Below are positions 55,527-64,000 of a stretch of DNA of 64,000 bases, piece by piece (positions within the stretch are counted from its first letter, which is position 1; each line of letters opens with the position of its first letter). The position numbers and the translations under genes were made by a program. Source of the stretch: Anisodus tanguticus. Its lineage: Eukaryota; Streptophyta; Magnoliopsida; Solanales; Solanaceae. The DNA lies in NCBI GenBank assembly GCA_034509755.1, contig CM067557.1:44264001-44328000 (forward strand), in the 5' to 3' direction. Below the pieces are notes generated by a model. That model saw nothing but the letters and a program-made list of their open reading frames with translations. It was not told where the DNA came from and searched no databases.

Positions 55527-58084
55527 ATCTTTTGGCGCACTCTCCTGGTGTCTTTTCATTTCCAGCAATATTTCAGCGGACCGATGTTGCATAAGGAGAG
55601 GTAGCCTCAGCTTTGAACCTTCTATAGTTGAATACCATCGGACTTACTTACTGCGCGGTGAACGTGATGTCTTGAACCGTCAGTAGTTAGTGTAAGCCAA
55701 GACAACGGTACCAACACAACAAATTCCCTTACTCTCTTCTTCGTAATGTTTTGTCCGTTTTGGCCATGGACAACGTCTTGGATTCTTAAGTGCGTTCAAT
55801 TTGAGGCGGCCCGTCCTTGCACTTAAATAGGTGGTCTCCTACAAGGTATCCTGCTATACCCCACTTCACAAGTGTTAGGAACCATTAAAAGTTTCCCAAA
55901 GACCTAACCTCAACTGTTGAGGATCATTACGAGTTACGAAAACTTAACCTTTACCCATACCGCAGATAGCACTTAACATCTATCGCGGGAACGGCTTTGG
56001 ATTTGGTGTTTCTTTTCGAAATCACTATCCGAAGTGCTCATGCTTCCACTAAAGCGATCAATTGAACCTTTACAACTTAGTTTTCCCATTGAACCAAATT
56101 ACTTGGGATCTCCAGTTCGTAAGGTTGGGTTTCCACCGTATTGGTCCGTATATTTTGGGTTTTAAGCCCATTCCCCTAGACAGAGCGAACACTTGATCTC
56201 TGGGTAGTCCCTTAGTTTGTAAACAATGAAGTGACACCCGTGATGATCAACTCGCCATACGGTCTTATGTCTCCGAGATCCCGACAGATATGTCCAGACA
56301 CCGTCATCCGCGTCCTTCCTAAAGCCGACCGGCTAGCCACGTGTAGAACCGTTGAAGGCACGGGTTTCTCCCAATAAGGGACGTCCTCTAATGAGTCGTG
56401 AAGTTACTCAACTTCTTTCATGCTTTGTATAAGGCGATAAACTCCGATACCATCATGAATCGGTCGATGCAAGTTTGCTTAGAGGATTTTCCAAGAACCA
56501 CCATACACATTTACTTGTGGCTTTGGTGTTCTTCGGATCCGATGTCCGGTTTGCATCATCGTGTTCTCTCGTAACCACTGGACATCCGTAATACTATAAT
56601 CCGTAGATAAGCGAATAATTCAGATATCGTCATATCCGACTTAACGCCTTCTATTGATCATGTATTAAGATCATCAGTGAACCTTAGTTCAACTAATATG
56701 TTTGTAGGACGATACCAGGTCGGTTGTAGTGTGTACAATACATTGAACTACACGTGACCTGTGCATATCGCTCCTTGTCTATGGGTGCACCATGATTCCA
56801 ATTAGTTCTATGATTCATATCCATTAGTGGCTTCAACGAGACTGACAACTATTGACCAGTCCGTTAGATGTCTTAGAAATCCAATTCCTAAGAAGTCATC
56901 TGTGATACACATATCTTTCATATTGAGACTTTGTTTCAATATAATTTTCACTCTCAGACCGTTGGTTTTCCAACTGTTGGCTTTCTAACTTCAGAGCCAA
57001 TGTTTCTGTGGTCAGATTCATTGTTTCTGTTTTATCTGAAACTTTCGGGACTAAAATGTAAACATTTCGGGGACCAAATCGAAAGTTCAGGAAGAAGCCC
57101 AACAGTTCAACAAACTAACTCTGATTCTCTTCTTCCAACTCTCCGGTTGGGAAGGCTAGTTCAACACCCGTGCCATGTAAGATTACAGTGGCCCTAGATG
57201 TGAATCTACTCACAGGGGAGCACTTTTTACAACCCAAAGGTTCTTTTCCTGAGGAAGATTAACTATTACACGAGTATGGTTCTATATATGGAATATATTT
57301 CTCTCTTTAGCTTCTTTCCAAAGCGGCGCTTTTGGAGATGACAATTATTTGTTAATTGTTCATGGTTCATTATTAACCATACAAGCTAGAAGGACTCGAA
57401 CAAGTCTTTGTCCCCTTCTTTGCTCCGTCTCGGTTCAACATCTAGAATCCCCGAGTTCGTAGATCCGGAGTATTAAGTTCCGGATAGCCGAACTTTCGAG
57501 TCTGTAGATACGGAACATCTAGTTCGGACGATCGAGGCCCTCGCGGGTTCTTGTTAACCTTGAGCGATTACTCCTTTTTCCTTTTTCAAGAAAAGTTATC
57601 TTCTAAGAATTCGACATTCTTTGACGCGAAGAGGCGATGAACACTACGTTATTTGCGGATCCAAAGAATATGCAATCTACAGTCTTAGGTATGAAACCAC
57701 CCCACATCACAACATTTGTATGTGAGATCCTTTCCATGTATCACACGGAGGGTTACCCTTATCCTTATGCAGAGTTCTATTGAGAATCGCATTAGCGGTA
57801 AGGATCGACGTGCCCCACATAATTTGGGCGTACGGCTTAGCGCTTGGCTAACACCGTTAGACTGAGGTGAGTAATGAGCAGTCGTTTAATGAACGATGCT
57901 TCACATTCTCCCCCTCTATCACTACAAATTTCTCAATCCGTAGGCTTTAGTTGATATTCAACTTCTGCTTTGTAGCGCTTATCCGCTTCAACAACTTCAT
58001 CTTTGCTTTTTAACAAACAAAGGATTCCATACGTTGTACCATCATTAATGAAGATCACAACGTATTTGTCTCCCCCCTCTATTT
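55527..58084 (-). pseudogene. copia integrase, RT start and RNase H, minus
   Basis: From the right, 58084-57850 reads KYVVIFINDGTTYGILCLLK, then SDRGGECEASFIKR with ITH following: the integrase core with its D and D-x(n)-E region. At about 57700 lies PKTVDCIFFG (integrase C-terminal). Near 57430 is EPRRSK, and near 57330 an AALERS/FWKEA-like reverse transcriptase start, then LPQEKNLWVVK. From about 57180 to 56800 the sequence is not pol. RNase H resumes near 56790-56700 with the equivalent of APIDKERYAQVTCSSMY and NRPGIV. The stretch 56690-55527 is degenerate RNase H and 3' untranslated sequence ending at LTR2. The RT catalytic core is missing. Confidence 0.65.
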
Positions 58085-59486
58085 TGTATAAACTTCAAAT
58101 CACCCAAGTAGGTGTGACTAAGTTCCGAGAGCGAGCTTTTTTCGCTATTCCCTTGACGGAATTTGGAAAGGTGATTTTGCCTCTTCATCTACCTCACATT
58201 TATTTTGAGGGTTTATGTCGAAGAAGGCAACAATCTCAACATCGTTAGCTTTTGAATGACTTGCTATTTAACGTGTCTTAATCTATGATGGTATAGACGC
58301 ACGGATTACAAATATATCATTCATTTGGCTACAGACATACTGTATCATTCTTAGTTATCACGAGCACTGTTGGACTAGTCTCAAACCAGGTTTGACCAAC
58401 AGCGTCCCTTTAACCAAGTTTGGGACATGTATCACCTCATCTTTGAGTGATCCCAATCCATGAAGTCCTATTGAGGACAACCTCTCCAACCCCTTCTACT
58501 TTAGAGGTGGTGTTGCTTCACATGAACAACCTCTTACCCGTGGTTAGGGCGTAACTAGATCATATGTGATCCAGATATTCTGGCCCACTCCAGTTGCTTT
58601 GGCGGACCGAGTGTCCAATTTCTTTTCTCGCCTTTTCTTTAGGCCTTCGCATCATTTAAGACCTGGAAACGTGGCCCACCTTACTAGGTGTCCATTATTT
58701 TTCCTATAAAATGAATTTTGGCCCTACTCCGCCTTGGAGGCTTTGTATGACCGAGTGTCCAATATAATCATATCAAAGGAATTTTGGCCCACTCCAGTCG
58801 CCCGGAGGCTTTTATGACCGAGTGTCCAATATCTTCCTATGAAGGATCTTCTTGCCAAATAATATGACAGGCTCAACGTCTTTAACTTTTAGACTTCTTC
58901 CGTTATGATTGGTGCCTAGATAGTTCTTTGGCGCTTACTTAAGAGTGGTAACAGTTTCGCACGCTCGCGTGGATCTTACACCCTCGTATGTGCGAACATA
59001 CTTTACACACTTTAATAATTACACTTAAAAGAACGGATCTTCTTAAGTCGTTTACAAAATCCAATCTTTAAACGGAAAAGAAGATGAGATTAAACTTCTG
59101 ATTTGTTAAAGTGTAAGGAATATAAATTATTTTCATATTCCTCCTTACTTCAATCCATTTTTAATCAGACATCATTTAATCTTTATTTTTGACAAGTAAG
59201 AAACATACTTATCATTTAATCTTTATTCTTGACAAGAAAAATACTTATCCCAATTTCGGATTCTGGCTCACTTCAGTCACTTCATTAGACTGAGTGTCCA
59301 TTTTCTTCTCACCATTATTCGGTTCTTTTGTCTGGGACAGATATAGGCCTTCTGCTACAAGATAGAATAACATCTTCAGTCTTCTCCTCTTGTCCCAGTT
59401 GACATCCTCAGGCTCTCGTGAGCGCTTGTTCCCACCAGTCTTGGTAGCGGTGACACCATGAACACGTTCATCATCATCACTCTCTT
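58085..59486 (-). pseudogene. copia protease to pre-integrase region, third copy
   Basis: This is the same internal region as 51308-52668 and 52682-54047, in the minus orientation. It is continuous with integrase at 58084, so this copy is in the natural order. It retains more CAG and CTG triplets than the other two copies. It ends on the right at the MO25-like fragment. Confidence 0.65.
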
Positions 59487-59672
59487 CTTGACAGCTTGTC
59501 TTCGGGTGATGTAGTTACTAGACTCAAGAAGCTTTGAATTATACTCGGTGAAAAACCAGTCATAATTCTTCAAAAGAAATTTAGCTACTGTTGATTTGTG
59601 CCTTGTCAAGAGTTCCTTGCGACACTCTGGTGGCGAATGCACTCCCTCAACATTGCACCATAATGCAAAGCC
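59487..59672 (-). pseudogene. captured MO25/CAB39-like gene fragment
   Basis: On the minus strand 59672-59614 reads ALHYGAMLRECIRHQSVA. After a small frame change 59618-59487 reads RKELLTRHKSTVAKF, then LLKNYDWFFTEYNSKLLESS and NYITRRQAVK. Both are conserved segments of plant MO25-like (CAB39/Hym1) scaffold proteins, which activate Ste20/GCK-type kinases. About 30 family residues that normally separate them are absent. There is no intron sequence at the junction, and the match ends abruptly at QAVK. The piece sits between copia internal sequence and the partial 3' LTR, so it was captured by the element, probably as a spliced RNA (inference). It is too short to function as MO25. Confidence 0.82.
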
Positions 59673-60002
59673 ATAGACGAAAATACAGTGCAAAACCTAT
59701 TGCCCGCTAACGTAAAAGCATATATACGGGGCAATCTTGTCTTAAGGATAGAGGGCTATCCTCGACTCAACACACAACGTTGTAACCATCCAGATTTAGT
59801 TGTTTCTAGATTTCAGGTTATCAAGATTCAAGGCACAACAAACTTGCGGCAGTTCTCAACATTGGCTTTGCAAGGTGATCAAGATTCAAGACACAACACA
59901 CACGCGGCGCTTTTGAAGATTGACCATTTATTTCTCATTTCGAACATTTGTAATAGTTATTACTTCCCGTACTGCTCTATAAAGTACCATAGAATACCAA
60001 CA
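59673..60002 (+). repeat. partial copia 3' LTR (plus)
   Basis: CATAGACGAAAATAC at 59672-59686 matches LTR1 at 50716. After an internal deletion of about 270 bp the match resumes at CTATTGCCCGCTAACG (59698) and continues to the LTR end CCAACA at 60002. It supplies the right boundary of the composite insertion. Confidence 0.85.
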
Positions 60003-60007
60003 AGATA

Positions 60008-60540
60008 TAGGCAAATGCACCAGTTTTCTGTTTGCCTATACTGATATGGAGAAAACTTTCGATGACAAAAAAAGGGTCAACTCGGTGCAGTACCTGGTTG
60101 ACATGAATGTAGAAAGGAGCATTTGTAATTGAGTTGGATTATAATTTTCTCTTATTCTTATTTATTTCCTTTGCCTCTCCTTAAATAAACGGTCGTAGAC
60201 GAAGATGCCTTGCCGCTGCTGCTACTACTTCCCTATGCCTTTAATTTTTCTGGTAACCTTCGACGCCTCCGCTGATTCATTTGCTTTGGAAGATCCGTCT
60301 TTCATCCCTTTTTCGTTGTCAGAAATATAAATTTCATAGGCAGGACGGAATTTGAACCCGTGAAGAAGAGTTAAAAGATTTCTATGCAGAGTGAAGTTAT
60401 GAAGAACAGTGAGAATAGAAAGAATAATAGGAATATAGTGAAATAAGAGTTTTGCTCTAATTGTAGTAGTTTTTGAAGTACAGTAGGCGAAGTGGCGTTT
60501 TAGTTGGTTGCGCCTAAGCATTGAGTAATCGAAAAATGCA
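60008..60540. other. intergenic DNA
   Basis: No clear gene. A minus-strand frame at 60521-60225 has no recognisable domain. The next copia element begins near 60540-60600. Confidence 0.35.
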
Positions 60541-60559
60541 TTTAATTATAAAAAAAGAT

Positions 60560-60964
60560 AAATAGGATTCCTCTGTTTTAGTTACGCCACATCATCAGAC
60601 AAGTGTACTACTTTTATATAGATATATAGATTAGTAGGATTAGATATTTATATGCACTTGAAGAGTCAGCAAATCAGTTAATTAGTTAGAAATGGTGTAG
60701 GTTAGTGCAAATTAACAGTTAGTTGGTAATCAATTAGGTGCAAGTTAGTGTATCTTAGTTGTAGATTAGATATTTTCATTTTACTCTCATTTGTATATAT
60801 ATAAGGATCATATCCTCATTCAATTGAGCTTGAGTTTTCAGTTCATCAATTCGAGAGCTTTATTTCTTTCTCCTCTAAGTTTACTTCTGCACATGCTTGT
60901 CATTCAACTCTATTTCTTCATCACAACTAATGTGAAGTTGTGCATTTATCTCCTGATTTTGTTA
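60560..60964 (+). repeat. copia 5' LTR, approximate
   Basis: An AT-rich block with TATATATATAAGGATC near 60795 (possible TATA) ends just before the primer-binding site TGGTATCAGATCAC at about 60965. The left boundary was not resolved and no target duplication can be tested because the element leaves the window. Confidence 0.5.
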
Positions 60965-61164
60965 TGGTATCAGATCACATCTACTGAGTGCTTCGATTTT
61001 TGTCACAATTTTGTAATTTGACGAAGATTTCAACATCGCAATTCAATCGCGAGGTTAGGTTTTGTTTTCTTTGAAAATTGTAGTTGATATTGCTTATTTC
61101 TGTTCGAATTATAGTCAATTTCGTGTGTAATTACTCAATTCCCATCTCAATTAAATAAACAATA

Positions 61165-64000
61165 ATGGTAACTGTTGAAGAAACCACGAGCTCATGTGTT
61201 GCAAATGTGAATTCCACCATCGATGCGAGTAATCCTCTTTACATTCATGCTTCTAATAGTCCTTGTGCGATTTTAGTGTCGGTGCTTTTCAATGGCATAG
61301 GTTATAGATCGTGGAGGAGAAGTGTATTGAGAGCTTTGTCGGTGAAAAACAAATTGGGATTTATCAATGGGGAATGTAAAAGACCAGATGAACAATCACT
61401 ACTACTATTCTTCGTCAGTGGGAAGGTTTGACGATATGGTCATGGCATGGATTTTGAATTCGTTGTCAAAAGAAATTGCAGATAATGTAGAGTATGTGTG
61501 TAACTCCCATGAGTTTTGGACAGAACTGGAGGATAGATATGATCAGGCGAATGAGGCAAAACTGTATTAGATTCAAAAGGAGATTAATGACCCTAGTCAA
61601 GAAAGTTTAGACATTACTGGTTACTATACACGAATGAAGAAACTTTGGGAGGAATTGAATATCTTAATTGTCAAACATCAATGTAAATATCATTGCACAT
61701 GTGGAGCTAAAGGACTGATGTATAAGGCAGAACAGGATATGAGACTGATCTAGTTCCTTATGTGATTGAATGAAGTCTATACAATAATTAGGGAAGCATC
61801 TTGATGATGAATCCCTTGCCATCCATGGGGAAGCATTTGCCTTACTTGTGCAAGAGGAAAAGCAAAGAGAACTAAGGCCATATGCTCATGTATTTGGTGA
61901 ATCTTCTTCTATGAATGTGAACACAAGTGGTGGAAATGGAAAAGGAAAGAGTTTCAGAACTAACTACAGCACTAGCAACACTCACAACAGTTATGGTGGT
62001 AATAATAGGAGTCGACTATTTCGTGAGCACTGCAAAAGGCTAGGACATTCAAAGGATAAGTGCTATAAATTTCATGGTTATCCCTCTGCAATAAATCAGA
62101 ATCAGAGTGGTTAGAATGTTCAGAGAAATCAAGGTTACAATCACAATACCAATCAGGGATACAATGACAATAGTCAATATGCAAACAACTACAACCAAAG
62201 AAACCAAAATTACAACCAAAACTCAAGGTTTGCTAAGGGTAAAGGGATTACAGCAAATGCACATGGAATGAGTTCTGAAATGATGTCTATAAAGGAAGAA
62301 GAATTCGACAATACAAATGACAATCAAAAGGTGAACTTGTCCAAAGAACAATACAACCAGATAGTGAATTTACTTCAACACTTTGGGACTGGAGATCCAG
62401 GAGAAACACTAGCAGTAGCAATCAAAATTGTGGAGCAGTGAATTTCGCAGGTATTATATCCTGCACATCATCTATAGACTTTGGTAAATTATCTTGTGGA
62501 TGTTCAAGTCAAGAGCTAAACTTTGGATTATAAACTCAGGTGCTTCACACCATATGACCTTTAGTAAAGACCACCTCACAAACATCATTCACCTACCACA
62601 TCCATTATTAGTTAAGTTACCAAATGGCTATAAAGTAAAGGTCACAGAGATTGAAAATATGACTATCACACCTAAGATCATTTTGCATAGTCTTATTTGT
62701 GCCCTCATTCAAGTATAACCTCATTCAGTCAGTTCCTTAGCAGTACATCTTAAGTGTATTGCCTCTTTTTCTGATATATATTGTCTTCTGCAGGTCCATT
62801 CTCTGAAGAAGCCTCTGAAAATTGGTAAGTTGCATGATGGACTCTACTTCTTGTACTCATACTGCTTGAAGAATGCCAATATTGCTGCTGAACACAAGAA
62901 GATATCTTCTGCATATCTTTCCTCTGAACTTAGTCATGTAAATAAAGTACACTGTGCATGTCATTCCCATTCCTACAATCCCATTCCTGTTGTAAATAGT
63001 TTCATTCATGATTATAAAGGCAGTGTGTCAGTTTGCAATTCTCAAATGTCTCATAGAAACAATATTGATTTGTTATGGCACTATAGACTTGGTCATGTAC
63101 CTTTTTCCAAAATGAAGGAAATACAAATCACACCAATCAAATTTTCTTCTAAACAACCCTTCTTTTGCACCATATGTTCTATGGCCAGACAAAGTAGATT
63201 GCCATTCCCAGAAAGTACCACCAATACAATTTTTTTAGATTATCTATGTTGACTTATGGGGTCCATATCATGTAAAGACTCATGACAATTATAAGTATTT
63301 CCTTACAATAGTGGATGGCTATAGTAGATCCACTTGAACTCATCTTCTTAATTGCAAAAGCAATGCACTACATACCATCAAGATCTTTGTCACCATGGTT
63401 GAAGACTAATTCAAAACAACAGTAAAGACTATAAGAACAGACAATGGCCCAGAATTTACTAATAATGAAGCAAGTTCATTCTTCCAAACCAAAGGTATGA
63501 TACATCAGAATACCTATTCATACACACCAAACAAAATGATATGGTGAAAAGAAAATACAAGTATTTACTAGAGACTTGCTAGAGCACTCATTTTTCAGTC
63601 AAAACTACCTATAAGGTACTGGGGAGATTATATTCTTGAAGCAACCTATATTGTGAACAGATTATCCTCTACTCCCTTGAACAATAGGTGTCCTTTTGAA
63701 CTCTTTTACAAACAGAAACCCATTTATTCACACTTAAGAAGCTTTGGTTGCTTTGCTATCCTACATTTACCAAACCTCACAAAGATAAATTTGAACATAG
63801 AATCACCCCTCATGTTTTCATAGGGTATCCCTTTGGAACAAAAGGCTACAAAGTGCCAAGTCTGGCCACCAGAAAAATCTTGGTATCTAGAGATGTTATT
63901 TTCCATGAAACTGTGTTCCCTTTTGCTATTGGTCACAAGAATCTAAGATCCACCCACAATGTTCCTTTATCCTCTTAAAATAGTCATTTATTTTATGAGT
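61165..64000 (+). pseudogene. copia gag-pol, decayed, runs off window
   Basis: Gag starts MVTVEETTSSCVANVN and has NPLYIHASNSPCAILVSVLF, then YRSWRRSVLRALSVKNKLGF, the standard copia gag N-terminal motif. It shifts frame near 61400 (MAWILNSLSKEIADNV, WTELEDRYDQ). A zinc-knuckle-like EHCKRLGHSKDKCYKFHGYP lies at about 62023. Protease at 62512 reads LWIINSGASHHMTFS, with N in place of the catalytic D. Pre-integrase is LLWHYRLGHVPFSKM (63073). Integrase C-terminal sequence is HVFIGYPFGTKGYKV (63812). Several stops interrupt it (for example 61428, 61568, 63250). RT and RNase H lie beyond 64000, if present. Confidence 0.85.

Larger units (their letters stand above)
49966..60002 (+). mobile_element. 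composite copia insertion with inverted interior
   Basis: The outer ends TGTTGGAAATTAGCC (49966) and CATAGAATACCAACA (60002) are plus-strand LTR ends flanked by AGATA at 49961-49965 and 60003-60007. Inside, in order, are LTR1 plus, internal plus, the same internal minus, LTR2 minus, the RNase H to integrase to protease region on the minus strand, an MO25-like host fragment on the minus strand, and a partial LTR plus. The matched outer ends and target duplication suggest the composite entered as one unit of 10,037 bp. Every coding part is broken. Confidence 0.8.

Noticed and set aside
59688..60044. A 118-codon plus-strand frame
   Set aside because: It is LTR sequence, and the same reading appears in the other LTR copies at 51000 and 54300.

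Overview
This is a plant nuclear genomic window, most likely from a Solanaceae species. The genes have GT-AG introns. The sequence is AT-rich and crowded with Ty1/copia and Ty3/gypsy LTR retrotransposons, TRIMs, hAT, Stowaway-like and Tourist-like elements. Four insertions have the tRNA-derived Solanaceae TS SINE layout. There are also insertions of plastid and mitochondrial DNA. No sequence database was available, so species, lineage names and dates are not claimed.

Layout. 1-2757: fragments of one copia family, partly head to head, ending in an LTR that abuts the 3' half of a RECA3-like mitochondrial recombinase gene (2796-4171, plus). 5362-7895: a broken IQD (calmodulin-binding IQ67) gene whose last exon is inverted relative to the rest. 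8500-9470: a plant-mobile-domain fragment and two MITEs. 9590-13750: an intact BOU-type mitochondrial carrier gene with a possible long leader. 14518-17800: a complete but coding-dead hAT transposon with an 8-bp target duplication. 18009-18199: a U2 snRNA gene on the minus strand with upstream element, TATA and 3' box. 19287-25144: a foldback element, a diverged paralogue of the hAT insertion region, and a decayed copia element. 26234-26708: the last two exons of a MYB-CC factor. 27082-27565: plastid DNA (start of ycf2) interrupted by a SINE. 28404-34572: a gypsy element with both LTRs and a target duplication, sitting inside a MITE. 35735-36194: a TRIM. 37338-39592: a tandem array of about 230-bp units, two of which carry a SINE at the same place. 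39895-41540: a three-copy repeat broken by mitochondrial DNA and another TRIM. 41682-42068: a small AT-hook protein gene. 43333-45309: a solo LTR. 49966-60002: a 10-kb composite copia insertion. 60540-64000: another decayed copia element running off the window.

The genes most likely to work are BOU (peroxisome/mitochondrion metabolism), the U2 snRNA gene (spliceosome), the AT-hook gene and perhaps RECA3 (mitochondrial recombination surveillance), whose 5' half is not in view. They are neighbours, not a pathway.

The most unusual object is the composite copia insertion at 49966-60002. Its outer ends form one plus-strand element with a perfect 5-bp target duplication (AGATA). Inside, most of the content is inverted, making a palindrome with arms of about 2.7 kb. 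It also carries an intronless piece of a host MO25/CAB39-like gene beside the 3' LTR. Copies within it differ mainly at CAG/CTG sites, which could be a consensus-calling artefact of methylated DNA, so the structure should be confirmed in raw reads.
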